Shown: positions 51,372 to 60,240, counted from the stretch's first letter. The stretch: DNA of 64,000 nt from Ornithinibacillus xuwenensis (GCF_039614845.1 NZ_JBDIML010000001.1:372001-436000); one strand, 5' to 3'. Translations and numbers: made by a program. Notes: generated from the letters alone by a model not told the origin.

Positions 51372-52921
51372 TGGATATGTTTGATAAAATAAATGAACTA
51401 TATGATAAGAGAAGACAGGCAGAACTAGGTGGTGGAGATGAACGAATTGAAAAACAGCATGCTAAAGGAAAGCTAACAGCAAGAGAAAGAATTGAATACT
51501 TGCTCGATGAGGGGAGCTTTGTTGAGCTAAATACCTTTATTGAAAACCGTGGAACAGATTTTGAAATGAATGGAACAAGCGGAGCAGGTGATGGTGTCGT
51601 TACGGGATATGGAAAAATAAACGGGAGACCGGTTTATTTGTTTGCACAGGATTTTACCTTGTATGGTGGTGCATTAGGTGAAATGCACGGGAAGAAAATC
51701 GCCTCTGTAATGGATTTAGCAGCCAAAAACGGTGTGCCATTTATTGGGCTGAATGATTCAGGCGGTGCAAGAATTCAAGAAGGGGTATCTTCACTCGATG
51801 GATATGGTCAAGTATTCTACCGGAATTCCATCTATTCTGGTTATATTCCACAAATTTCAGTTATTATGGGACCAAGTGCCGGTGGAGCTGTCTATTCGCC
51901 AGCAATTACGGATTTTGTTATCATGGTAGAAAAAACATCGCAAATGTTCATAACAGGACCCAAAGTAATTGAAACGGTTACCGGAGAAAAAATAACTTCA
52001 GAGGATCTTGGCGGGGCACATATTCACAACACCAAAAGTGGAAATGCACATTTTAAAGCGAAGAATGAGGAAGAAGCATTAGACCATGTGAAAAAGCTAC
52101 TTTCTTATTTACCAAATAATAATCGTGAAAAACCATCTAAATATGATTATCATCAAGACGATAATGACTACCGTCCAGAGTTAGTGGATATTGTACCGTA
52201 TGATGCAACCCGTCCGTATGATATAAAGCATGTCATCAACCAAGTAGTCGATGAAGATAGTTTTTATGAAATCCATGCAGAATTTGCCAAAAATGTAGTG
52301 GTTGGATTTGCTAGAATGAATGGAAATACAGTTGGTCTTGTTTGTAATCAGCCGAAGCATCTTGCCGGTGGACTTGATATTGATTCTAGTGATAAAGCTG
52401 CACGGTTTATTCGTTTCTGTGATTGCTTCAATATCCCAATTATTACATTCGAGGACGTAACAGGGTTCTTTCCTGGCATAAAACAGGAGCATGGTGGTAT
52501 CATACGACATGGAGCAAAAATTTTATATGCATATTCAGAGGCAACGGTTCCGAAATTAACGGTTATTGTCCGGAAAGCATACGGTGGTGCTTATGTTGCA
52601 CTTAATAGTAAATCAATTGGTGCCGATTTAGTATTTGCTTGGCCAAATGCAGAAATTGCAGTTATGGGACCTGAAGGAGCTGCAAATATCATTTATGCGA
52701 AGGAAATTGCTGCAAGTGATAATCCTGAGCTAACCCGACAAGAGAAAATACATACGTATCGGGAGAAGTTTGCTAACCCATACATCGCAGCAAAACTAGG
52801 AATGGTTGATGATGTGATTGATCCAAGAGATACACGAATAAAGCTCATCCAGGGATTGGAGATGCTTTATCATAAAAAAGAGGAACGCCCAGCTAAAAAG
52901 CACGGGAATATTCCACTTTAA
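51368..52921 (+). CDS. yqjD: Acyl-CoA carboxyltransferase (propionyl/methylmalonyl-CoA type, YqjD)
   Basis: A 517-residue carboxyltransferase beta chain of the PccB/MmdA type, with two crotonase-like halves. N-terminal HAKGKLTARERIEYLLDEGSF, the oxyanion-forming GGARIQEGV and GPSAGGAVYSP loops, and GGIIRHGAKILYAY/KAYGGAYVALNSK in the C half. In this setting it most likely carboxylates propionyl-CoA to (S)-methylmalonyl-CoA; the decarboxylase direction is possible. No biotin carboxylase or carrier gene is adjacent. Starts with an ATGA overlap. Confidence 0.9.
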   Translation: MMDMFDKINELYDKRRQAELGGGDERIEKQHAKGKLTARERIEYLLDEGSFVELNTFIENRGTDFEMNGTSGAGDGVVTGYGKINGRPVYLFAQDFTLYGGALGEMHGKKIASVMDLAAKNGVPFIGLNDSGGARIQEGVSSLDGYGQVFYRNSIYSGYIPQISVIMGPSAGGAVYSPAITDFVIMVEKTSQMFITGPKVIETVTGEKITSEDLGGAHIHNTKSGNAHFKAKNEEEALDHVKKLLSYLPNNNREKPSKYDYHQDDNDYRPELVDIVPYDATRPYDIKHVINQVVDEDSFYEIHAEFAKNVVVGFARMNGNTVGLVCNQPKHLAGGLDIDSSDKAARFIRFCDCFNIPIITFEDVTGFFPGIKQEHGGIIRHGAKILYAYSEATVPKLTVIVRKAYGGAYVALNSKSIGADLVFAWPNAEIAVMGPEGAANIIYAKEIAASDNPELTRQEKIHTYREKFANPYIAAKLGMVDDVIDPRDTRIKLIQGLEMLYHKKEERPAKKHGNIPL

Positions 52922-52944
52922 TTCGTTCAGGAGGTTGTACAGCT

Positions 52945-54069
52945 ATGACAGAGATTAATAAAGACAGAGTAGTAAATGAATTTATGGAGCTTGTTCAAGT
53001 CGATTCAGAGACAGGCTATGAAGCGGAAATCGCGCAAGTATTAAAACAAAAATTTATGGAGCTTGGATTAGAGGTTGTAGAGGACCAAGCAAAAGAAAAG
53101 ACTGGTCACGGAGCAAATAACTTAATTTGTACATTGAAAGGGACAAAATCAAGTGCAGATACAATCTACTTTACCTCCCATATGGATACAGTTGTGCCCG
53201 GAAAAGGTATTAAGCCTTCGATTAAAGATGGCTATATTGTTTCTGATGGAACGACTATTCTTGGAGCAGACGATAAAGCTGGTCTTGCAGCGATATTCGA
53301 AGCGGTTCGTACCTTGAAGGAAAGTAATATAGAGCATGGTGATGTTCAATTTGTCATTACGGTTGGTGAGGAGTCTGGTTTAGTTGGCGCAAAAGCGTTA
53401 GATCCAGCCTTAATAAATGCAAAATTTGGGTATGCAATTGATAGTAATGGTGCAGTAGGTGACATTATCGTTGCAGCACCAACTCAAGCGAAAATATATA
53501 CCATTATCAAAGGAAAGACTGCACATGCAGGTGTTGCTCCTGAAAAAGGCGTTTCCGCAATTACGCTTGCAGCTAAAGCCATTGCTAAAATGCCTTTAGG
53601 GCGAATTGATGAAGAAACGACAGCGAATATTGGGCGTTTTGAAGGTGGAAAACAAACGAATATTGTTGTTGACCATGTTGAAATTTTAGCGGAAGCACGT
53701 TCTTTAGTTCCTGAAAAAATGGAAGCACAAGTAGCGAAAATGAAGGAAGCATTTGAAACTACTGCTAAAGAACTTGGTGGCGAAGCGATTGTAAAAGTTC
53801 AAGTAATGTATCCTGGATATAAGCAAGAGGCTGGAGATGAAGTAGTAGAAGTAGCGAGGAGAGCAGCACAAGCAATTGGTAGGGAAAGCAAGCTACTGCA
53901 AAGTGGTGGTGGAAGCGATGCTAATGTTATCGCTGGATTTGGAATTCCTACTGTAAACCTTGCTGTTGGCTATGAGGAAATTCACACAACAAACGAACGA
54001 ATTCCTGTAGAAGAATTAGTGAAGATCTCTGAGTTTGTTACAGAAATTATTAAAGAAGTAGCGAAATAA
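52945..54069 (+). CDS. yqjE: M20 family tripeptidase-like metallopeptidase (YqjE)
   Basis: A 374-residue di-zinc aminopeptidase of the PepT-like group. First metal His in TSHMDTVVPG, bridging Asp in GADDKAG, catalytic Glu pair in VGEESG, Asp in AIDSNG, and the last His in YEEIHTTNERI; the lid domain (about 185-285) carries KTAHAGVAPEKG. Cytosolic peptide turnover is likely. AGGAGG precedes the ATG, and it lies 23 nt after yqjD as in B. subtilis. Confidence 0.92.
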   Translation: MTEINKDRVVNEFMELVQVDSETGYEAEIAQVLKQKFMELGLEVVEDQAKEKTGHGANNLICTLKGTKSSADTIYFTSHMDTVVPGKGIKPSIKDGYIVSDGTTILGADDKAGLAAIFEAVRTLKESNIEHGDVQFVITVGEESGLVGAKALDPALINAKFGYAIDSNGAVGDIIVAAPTQAKIYTIIKGKTAHAGVAPEKGVSAITLAAKAIAKMPLGRIDEETTANIGRFEGGKQTNIVVDHVEILAEARSLVPEKMEAQVAKMKEAFETTAKELGGEAIVKVQVMYPGYKQEAGDEVVEVARRAAQAIGRESKLLQSGGGSDANVIAGFGIPTVNLAVGYEEIHTTNERIPVEELVKISEFVTEIIKEVAK

Positions 54070-54086
54070 ATATAAGATATGTTAGG

Positions 54087-54118
54087 AAAATGGCTAATAA
54101 TGATATTAGCCATTTTTA
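54087..54118 (+). terminator. Terminator of the methylmalonyl-CoA cluster
   Basis: AAAATGGCTAATA (54087-54099) pairs perfectly with TATTAGCCATTTT (54104-54116), loop ATGA, continuing TTATTTG. Confidence 0.9.
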
Positions 54119-54151
54119 TTTGTATATTTATTTCAGAACATTTGATAATAT

Positions 54152-54265
54152 AAAACCAATAGGAATAATGAACAGGCAATCAGGCTATATGAAAGGGTAG
54201 GATTTAAACGGATTCACGAATTGACAAGTTTTACGAAAGAGAGAAGTATTGAAAATGAGCACTAA
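54152..54265 (+). pseudogene. C-terminal remnant of a GNAT acetyltransferase
   Basis: In one frame this stretch reads NNEQAIRLYERVGFKRIHE followed by LTSFTKERSIENEH and a stop. NxxAIxLYExxGF is the signature of the last strand-helix of GNAT N-acetyltransferases. There is no start codon, and a stop (TAA, 54146-54148) lies just upstream in frame, so only about 37 codons remain. It falls in the 235-bp gap between yqjE and the next gene, right after the yqjE terminator. I infer deletion of the rest of the gene. Confidence 0.75.
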
Positions 54266-54304
54266 AGCTCATGATGGAAATTTTAAATTCAGGAGGTTTT
54301 TTTG

Positions 54305-54613
54305 ATGGAGAAATTCGGATTATACGGTAAGTTTTCAGTTAAAGAAGGCGAACAAAATACGCTAGTTAACATTTTGTTAGAAGCTGCGGAATCGATGCAG
54401 AATCTGAAAGATTGTGAAATATACATTGTAAGTACTTCAGAGTCTGAGCCGAGTGCTGTGTATGTATTTGAGGTATGGAGTGATCAACAAGCACATGAAG
54501 CGTCTTTACAATTGGAAGTTACCCAAAAGCTAATAGCACAAGCCAAGCCAATTATTACTGGTATGGAAAGAATCAATACCTTAATACCACTGGGAGGAAA
54601 GGGTACCGTTTAA
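54305..54613 (+). CDS. Antibiotic biosynthesis monooxygenase-type (ABM) protein
   Basis: A 102-residue dimeric alpha-beta barrel protein: KFGLYGKFSVKEGEQNTLVNILLEAA at the start and VYVFEVWSDQQAHEASLQ in the middle are the usual ABM pattern (YgiN/YqjZ-like quinol monooxygenases). Its substrate cannot be read from sequence. The ATG at 54305 follows AGGAGG by 8 nt; a TTG just before it is less well placed. It lies between the GNAT remnant and dinB. Confidence 0.8.
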   Translation: MEKFGLYGKFSVKEGEQNTLVNILLEAAESMQNLKDCEIYIVSTSESEPSAVYVFEVWSDQQAHEASLQLEVTQKLIAQAKPIITGMERINTLIPLGGKGTV

Positions 54614-54679
54614 ATTGAAATTATTGAGCATATTGGTATAAAACCTAGATTTGAAGGGTGTAAAGCGCGTTTTTAATTG

Positions 54680-54709
54680 TGGTATAATACATAGAGAAAC
54701 AATTGTTCG
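54680..54709 (+). promoter_or_regulatory. dinB promoter with LexA (SOS) box
   Basis: TGG followed by TATAAT (54683-54688) is an extended -10. Eight bases later GAAACAATTGTTCG (54696-54709) is the reverse complement of CGAACAATTGTTTC, matching the Gram-positive LexA/DinR box CGAACrnryGTTyC at all but one position. LexA bound here would cover the transcription start. Confidence 0.78.
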
Positions 54710-54724
54710 CAAAGGATGTCTAAC

Positions 54725-55969
54725 ATGGCAGAGATAAATGCTAAAAAAGCGCGTATAATATTCCACTTAGATATGAATAGCTTCTATGCCTCTGTAGAAA
54801 TTGCCTATAACCCAGAACTAAAAGGAAAACCTCTAGCGGTAGCTGGTAATCCTGAAGAGCGTAAAGGAATAATCATTACGAGTAACTATGAAGCACGGGC
54901 TAAAGGTGTAAAGACCACCATGCCTATTTGGCAAGCACGAAAACTGTGTCCAGACTTACTCGTTATGCGTCCTAATTTCGAACGATACCGATTTGCTTCC
55001 CGAGAAATATTTAAAATCCTATATTCCATAACACCATTTGTTGAGCCAGTCTCTATTGATGAGGGTTATATGGATGTATCGGATGTAAGTAATGACCAGC
55101 ATCCAGTTCGCTTGGCGGAGAAGATACAACAACAAATTAAAAAAGAGTTGGATTTGCCTTGTAGTATCGGAATTGCACCTAATAAGTTTCTAGCCAAAAT
55201 GGCGTCCGATATGCAAAAACCTATGGGCATTACGATATTAAGGAAGAGAGACATTCCTGAAAAGCTATGGCCATTACCTGTTAGAGAAATGTATGGTATT
55301 GGAAGTAAAACGGCTGAAAAGCTACAAGGACTTTCGATAAATACGATTGGAGAGCTCGCATTAGCTGATGAATATCAACTAAAGCAACTATTAGGTATTA
55401 ATGGTGAACGACTTAAGAACCGGGCAAATGGTATTGATCTTAGAGTGGTTGATCCAGATGCAGTAAATGAATTTAAGAGTATTGGTAGTTCCGAGACATT
55501 ACCGTTAGATACAACAGATGAAGCAGAGATTAGAAGCTTATTATCTTCTCTAGCTGAAAATGTTGAGATTCGAATGAAACGAAAGCAAGTAGCTGGGGGC
55601 TCCGTTCAGCTAACCATTCGTTATCATAATCGCAAAACCATTACTAGAAGTAAGAAGCTTTCCAACTATATTGAGAAAAAAGTAGATATTTTAAAGGTAG
55701 CCTTCGAGTTATTTGAAGTCCATTGGAATAAAGAACCCGTTCGATTACTTGGTATCACGGTACAAGATATCGAGGAGAAACAAAATATCGTTCAGCAGTT
55801 AGATTTGTTTACCTATAAAAAAGATGCGGAAAAGGAGAAGCTATATCTAGCTATAGATGAATTAACAGAGAAGTATGGAAAAAATCCTTTTGTCGAGATG
55901 AAGGTAGAGGATCAGGGACAGCCAAGAACGAGCTTTCAAAAGGATTTTCTAGATGACTATAAAAAATAG
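54725..55969 (+). CDS. dinB: DNA polymerase IV (Y family)
   Basis: A 414-residue translesion polymerase. Palm residues FHLDMNSFYASVE (first metal Asp) and SIDEGYMDV (SIDE motif), YEARAKGVKTTMP in the fingers, helix-hairpin-helix motifs around GIGSKTAEKLQGLSINTIGELA, the little-finger domain, and a C-terminal clamp-binding motif QQLDLF. It corresponds to B. subtilis YqjW (PolY2), which is SOS-induced. ATG 54725 after AAAGGATG; the in-frame ATG at 54716 overlaps that site. Confidence 0.95.
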   Translation: MAEINAKKARIIFHLDMNSFYASVEIAYNPELKGKPLAVAGNPEERKGIIITSNYEARAKGVKTTMPIWQARKLCPDLLVMRPNFERYRFASREIFKILYSITPFVEPVSIDEGYMDVSDVSNDQHPVRLAEKIQQQIKKELDLPCSIGIAPNKFLAKMASDMQKPMGITILRKRDIPEKLWPLPVREMYGIGSKTAEKLQGLSINTIGELALADEYQLKQLLGINGERLKNRANGIDLRVVDPDAVNEFKSIGSSETLPLDTTDEAEIRSLLSSLAENVEIRMKRKQVAGGSVQLTIRYHNRKTITRSKKLSNYIEKKVDILKVAFELFEVHWNKEPVRLLGITVQDIEEKQNIVQQLDLFTYKKDAEKEKLYLAIDELTEKYGKNPFVEMKVEDQGQPRTSFQKDFLDDYKK

Positions 55970-56004
55970 GCTCAAGTTATGGATTGCGATAACTTGAGCC
56001 TATT
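55965..56004. terminator. Bidirectional terminator between dinB and the aldehyde dehydrogenase gene
   Basis: A perfect 16-bp stem (55965-55980 with 55989-56004), 8-nt loop. The dinB stop codon is inside the left arm; the convergent gene ends 2 nt beyond the right arm. A6 on the left and TATTATT on the right allow use in both directions. Confidence 0.9.
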
Positions 56005-56005
56005 A

Positions 56006-57376
56006 TTATTTCAGGATCTTTTTAATGATAGAAAATACTAGCTTTCCACCTGGATAGCGTAGTGGAATATCAAACTTAGTTGATTGCTTCAGGATGCTTT
56101 TGTGATGTGAGAAAGTGTCAAAGCTACTTTTACCATGATACGATCCCATACCGCTACTCCCAACCCCGCCAAAGGGTAGATTCGGATTTGCAAGGTGATA
56201 CAATGTATCATTGATACATCCGCCACCAAACGATAAATTTGTCATCACGCTTTGTTGGTTCTTCTCTTTTTCTCCAAAATAATAGAGTGCGAGAGGTTTC
56301 TCATGAAGTTTTAAAATGGAAATAACTTCTGTTAAACTTCGAAATGTTAGAACAGGTAAGATTGGTCCAAATATTTCATCCTGCATGACTGGATCGGTCC
56401 AAGAGATGTTGTCTACAATGGTTGGTTCGATTTTAAGTTGCTTATAATCGACATTTCCGCCTTGAATAATTTTACCGGTTGTTAAATAGGATGAAAGACG
56501 ATTAAAGTGACCTTCATTAATGATGCGAACGTAATTATCATTTTGAAGCGCGTTCTTTCGGTATAGCTTCCTGATTTGCTTTTTCATTTCCTTAAGCAGT
56601 TTATCTTTTATTTTGTGATGGACGTATAGATAATCAGGTGCCACACAGGTTTGACCTGCATTGGTAAATTTCCCCCATACGATTCGCTTAGCAGTGATTG
56701 GTATGTTTGCATCCTTGTCAACAATTACAGGACTTTTACCACCTAATTCCAGTGTAACGGGTGTTAAATGTTTACTCGCTTCCTTCATGATAACCTTTCC
56801 CACTGCGGTACTTCCAGTAAAGAAAATATAGTCAAATTTTTGTTGTAAAAGTTCCTCACTGACTTCTTTCGCGCCTTCAACAACAGCAAGGAAATTCGGT
56901 TCGAATGTTTCTGAAACCATTTTTGCTAAGAGGGAGGAGGTCGATTGACTGTATTCAGAAGGCTTTATCACAACCGTATTTCCAGCAGCAATCGCGCCAA
57001 TTGCCGGTGCTATTGCTAGATGTAAGGGATAATTCCAAGGTGATATAACCAATGTCACGCCATAAGGTTCTTTACGGATAAAGTTTTTCGTGCCTTTATG
57101 TGTAATAGGAGCTTCAACAGGCACATCCAGCATCCACTCCTTAAGATTTTTTTCGGTATGTTTAATTTCGTTATATAGAAATCCAAGTTCTGTTGTGAAT
57201 GTATCAAATGCCGATTTATTTAAATCCTGCTTTAAGGCACGGTATATATTTTTCTCATATTTCTCTAGCATCTGACGTAATTGTCTTAGCTTCTCAATTC
57301 GAAACTGATAATCCATTGTACTTCCATTTAGGAAAAATTCTCGTTGTTTGTGTACTAATTGATGTATAGCTCCCAT
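56006..57376 (-). CDS. Aldehyde dehydrogenase (class 3-like)
   Basis: A 456-residue NAD(P)-dependent aldehyde dehydrogenase of the short class 3/YwdH type. Motifs: SPWNYPLHLAIAP, FTGSTAVGK (cofactor), catalytic Glu in TLELGGKSP, catalytic Cys in FTNAGQTCVAPDY, and PFGGVGSSGMGSYHGK. The C-terminal basic/hydrophobic tail (KLVFSIIKKILK) may associate with membranes, suggesting long-chain aldehydes (inference). Last gene of a four-gene minus-strand operon, 12 nt after rnz. Confidence 0.9.
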   Translation of the reverse strand: MGAIHQLVHKQREFFLNGSTMDYQFRIEKLRQLRQMLEKYEKNIYRALKQDLNKSAFDTFTTELGFLYNEIKHTEKNLKEWMLDVPVEAPITHKGTKNFIRKEPYGVTLVISPWNYPLHLAIAPAIGAIAAGNTVVIKPSEYSQSTSSLLAKMVSETFEPNFLAVVEGAKEVSEELLQQKFDYIFFTGSTAVGKVIMKEASKHLTPVTLELGGKSPVIVDKDANIPITAKRIVWGKFTNAGQTCVAPDYLYVHHKIKDKLLKEMKKQIRKLYRKNALQNDNYVRIINEGHFNRLSSYLTTGKIIQGGNVDYKQLKIEPTIVDNISWTDPVMQDEIFGPILPVLTFRSLTEVISILKLHEKPLALYYFGEKEKNQQSVMTNLSFGGGCINDTLYHLANPNLPFGGVGSSGMGSYHGKSSFDTFSHHKSILKQSTKFDIPLRYPGGKLVFSIIKKILK

Positions 57377-57388
57377 AAGCCCACTCCT

Positions 57389-58312
57389 TTAGTTGGATGG
57401 AATACTAATTTGATAGAAATCTCTAGCAATTTCAGTATTGGCATAAATTTGCTGTGCTTCAGTCAAAAGATTATCCGTCTCTTGGTTCTGATATCTCGAT
57501 GAAATATGTGTCAATACTAACTGTTTAACACCCGCATTTTTGGCTAACGATGCTGCTTGAACCGTAGTAGAATGATAATAGGCAGAGGCTAAATCTTCCT
57601 TCTCCTTGTCAAAGGTTGCTTCATGTACTAGTAAATCAACTGAGCGAACAAAGTCTTCGTTGACTTCAGTTGCCCGGGTATCACCAAGAATAGCGATGCT
57701 TCTACCTTTCTTATCAGGACCTATAAAGTCTTTTCGGCGAATCTCTCGTTCACCTTCTACTATTGTCACTTCATTCTCTTTAATTTGTTGATAGATTGGT
57801 CCAGGTTTAATTCCAATCTCCATTAACTTATCAACCTGCAGTTCACCTGGTTTACTTTTTTCTTCAATCCGAAAGCCATAGCTCGGTATTCCATGCTCTA
57901 ATTGCTTACAGAACACAGTGAACTTGTCATCCTCATATATTTTACCTTCCGTAAATTCAACAAAGGAGAGGGGGTATGTCAGGTGAGTACCACTTAGCTT
58001 CAGACTTGTCTGAACATATTCTTTTACTCCAGTTGGACCGTATATTGTTAATTCATCTGTTCCACCTTGAAAGGATCGTGAACTTAGTAATCCCGGTAAC
58101 CCAAAAATATGGTCTCCATGCATATGCGTGATGAATATTTTTGTAATCTTTCTAGGTTTTATCGATGTGTGTAAGATTTGATGCTGTGTTGCTTCACCAC
58201 AATCAAATAGCCAGACACTATTTGCTTCCTGAAGTAACATAAGTGCGATTGCGGATACATTTCGTTCTTTTGATGGTACTCCTGACCCAGTACCGAGAAA
58301 ATATAACTCCAT
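57389..58312 (-). CDS. rnz: Ribonuclease Z
   Basis: A 307-residue metallo-beta-lactamase-fold endonuclease that matures the 3' ends of CCA-less tRNA precursors. Family start MELYFLGTGSGVPS, zinc motif THMHGDHIFGLPG, GDTRAT with the bridging Asp, HEATF, and the final His in LTHISSRY. I start at the ATG at 58312 (GAGGCAAGCT upstream), giving the same length as B. subtilis RnZ; 10 more codons are open upstream and overlap namA. Confidence 0.96.
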   Translation of the reverse strand: MELYFLGTGSGVPSKERNVSAIALMLLQEANSVWLFDCGEATQHQILHTSIKPRKITKIFITHMHGDHIFGLPGLLSSRSFQGGTDELTIYGPTGVKEYVQTSLKLSGTHLTYPLSFVEFTEGKIYEDDKFTVFCKQLEHGIPSYGFRIEEKSKPGELQVDKLMEIGIKPGPIYQQIKENEVTIVEGEREIRRKDFIGPDKKGRSIAILGDTRATEVNEDFVRSVDLLVHEATFDKEKEDLASAYYHSTTVQAASLAKNAGVKQLVLTHISSRYQNQETDNLLTEAQQIYANTEIARDFYQISIPSN

Positions 58313-58322
58313 AGCTTGCCTC

Positions 58323-59339
58323 CTATTTCCATCCTCTTTCATATTGTTTAGGAGCTTCTAATGGATACCCTAATTCATCAGCTGCTTCTTTTGCCCAATA
58401 AGGATTTTTGAGTAAGGATCTACCGATAAATATTAAATCTGCACGATTATTTTGAATGATTTCCTCTGCTTGAATTCCAGATGTGATTAATCCCACTGCA
58501 CCTGTTGGAATATTTGCTTGATGTTTAATCGTCTCACAGTGTTTAATCTGATAGCCAGGATATGGATTAATTCTTGCTGGAACAACACCACCGGTACTAC
58601 AATCAATTAAATCAATACCAAGCTCTTTTAATTGTCTTGCATAGAAGATAAAATCATCTTCCTTATTACCGTCCTCATGATACTCATCCGCTGAAATACG
58701 AACAAAGATAGGACCAGTAAATTCTTTTTTGGTAGCTTCGACAATTTCCTTTAACAATCGGAATCGATTTTCACGGTTACCACCATACTCATCAGTTCGT
58801 TTATTGGAAAGAGGGGATAAGAATTGGTTGATTAAATAACCATGTGCTGCATGAATTTCGACCATGTCAAAATTCGCATCCTTGGATCTTTTAGCAGCCT
58901 TCCTAAAGGCCTCGATAACCTCGTTAATTCCACTTTTGTCGAGTTCTGATGGTTGCTTATAGGAATCATTAAATGCAAGGGATGAAGGGGCATAAATTAC
59001 TTCTTCATCCTGTGCTTTTCGGCCCGCATGTGCGAGTTGAATTCCAGCTTTTGATCCATAGGCATGTAGCTGTGTAACAAGATCTGATAATCCATCTGTA
59101 TGTTCATCATTCCATATTCCTAAGTCCTGTGCAGAAATACGGCCAGCTGTTTGTACAGCAGTTGCTTCAAGAATGATTAAACCTACTTTACCAGCTGCTC
59201 GTGAAATATAATGGGTCATATGAAAAGGGGTAAGTTTACCATCTTCGTTTATCGATGAATACATACACATTGGTGACATCACGATTCTATTTTGCAATGT
59301 CATATCCTTAAAGGTAATTGGTGAAAATAATTTTGCCAT
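58323..59339 (-). CDS. namA: NADPH dehydrogenase, old yellow enzyme family
   Basis: A 338-residue FMN enzyme of the YqjM class of ene-reductases, reducing activated C=C bonds and nitro compounds, probably for electrophile detoxification. Cys25 in SPMCMYSS (the redox-tuning Cys of YqjM), substrate-binding HAAH in EIHAAHGYL, and the arginine-finger-like C-terminus are present. GGAGGAATT precedes the ATG. Length identical to YqjM. It sits between GDPD and rnz. Confidence 0.95.
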   Translation of the reverse strand: MAKLFSPITFKDMTLQNRIVMSPMCMYSSINEDGKLTPFHMTHYISRAAGKVGLIILEATAVQTAGRISAQDLGIWNDEHTDGLSDLVTQLHAYGSKAGIQLAHAGRKAQDEEVIYAPSSLAFNDSYKQPSELDKSGINEVIEAFRKAAKRSKDANFDMVEIHAAHGYLINQFLSPLSNKRTDEYGGNRENRFRLLKEIVEATKKEFTGPIFVRISADEYHEDGNKEDDFIFYARQLKELGIDLIDCSTGGVVPARINPYPGYQIKHCETIKHQANIPTGAVGLITSGIQAEEIIQNNRADLIFIGRSLLKNPYWAKEAADELGYPLEAPKQYERGWK

Positions 59340-59351
59340 GAATAATTCCTC

Positions 59352-60101
59352 CTATAATAGTTCTTTTTTGTAATGAAATAGTTTTCGGAAAGTAAGTGCT
59401 TTATACGGGGCATCGGTAAAAATTCCATCACAATTTCTCGCGTAGCAATTCATCATTGATTTATATTTGTTTACGGTATAAACACGCACTGGCATTTTTA
59501 GAGAATGAGCTTGCTGGATAATCTGCTCATGGAGCAATCGATATTTAATATGAAGTGCATTTGCGCCAAGGTCATGCGCATATTCAACAAGGTTGGGTAT
59601 CCTTTTAGAGGTTAACAAAGCAATTCCCAATTCATCTCGATATTTCTTAAGCCTTCTTACACTATTCGTACTAAATGTAGAAATTGTTGTCCGTTCAAGC
59701 AATCGGTGCTCTTTGAGCCTATGGTAAACAATTGATTCGAGATTCTTGTAGTCTATCTTATTATTTTTTAACTCAATATTAATGGACATATCTTTAGGCT
59801 TGATCCAGACAAGGAATTCTTCTAATGAGACCATCTTAGCTCCTTTAAAGTCACGAGAAAACCAAGTGCCTGTGTCCAGTTTCTTTAATTCTTCGTAAGT
59901 AAAATTCTTAACATAACCAGATCCACTGGTCGTTCGTTTTAATGTTTCATCGTGAATAAGTACGGGCACTTTATCCTTTGTAAGCTGGACATCTGTTTCG
60001 ATACCTTCTGCACCAAGCTTATACGCAAGTTCAAAAGCATACATTGTATTTTCTGGTGCTAATTTACTTGCGCCGCGATGGGCAATGATTTTCGTTGTCA
60101 A
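59352..60101 (-). CDS. Glycerophosphodiester phosphodiesterase
   Basis: A 249-residue TIM-barrel GDPD that releases glycerol 3-phosphate from glycerophosphodiesters. HRGASKLAPENT, GIETDVQLTKDKVPVLIHD (metal Glu/Asp and catalytic His) and the late metal-binding Glu (NIELK) are present. No signal peptide, so intracellular. I chose a TTG start at 60101, 6 nt after AGAGGTG; the GTG at 60110 lies in that site. First gene of the minus-strand operon ending in the aldehyde dehydrogenase. It resembles YqiK/GlpQ-like proteins. Confidence 0.88.
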   Translation of the reverse strand: MTTKIIAHRGASKLAPENTMYAFELAYKLGAEGIETDVQLTKDKVPVLIHDETLKRTTSGSGYVKNFTYEELKKLDTGTWFSRDFKGAKMVSLEEFLVWIKPKDMSINIELKNNKIDYKNLESIVYHRLKEHRLLERTTISTFSTNSVRRLKKYRDELGIALLTSKRIPNLVEYAHDLGANALHIKYRLLHEQIIQQAHSLKMPVRVYTVNKYKSMMNCYARNCDGIFTDAPYKALTFRKLFHYKKELL

Positions 60102-60120
60102 GTCCTTCACCTCTAATTTG

Positions 60121-60149
60121 ATTTTGTAAAAATTTCATAGGAAAGTCAA
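60121..60149 (-). promoter_or_regulatory. Promoter of the GDPD-namA-rnz-ald operon
   Basis: On the minus strand, -35 TTGACT (60144-60149) and -10 CAAAAT (60121-60126) are 17 bp apart, about 20 bp upstream of the TTG start. Confidence 0.6.
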
Positions 60150-60211
60150 CCAATACACAAATTAGGAGTGCAACTTCAAGTAATTATGTAGGGTAGTAGA
60201 GTAAGTGATAA

Positions 60212-60240
60212 GTGACTTCTATATAGTTTAGCGTTACAAT
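60212..60240 (+). promoter_or_regulatory. Promoter of yqjP
   Basis: -35 GTGACT (60212-60217) and -10 TACAAT (60235-60240) with 17-bp spacing, about 50 bp before yqjP and divergent from the GDPD promoter. Confidence 0.6.
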
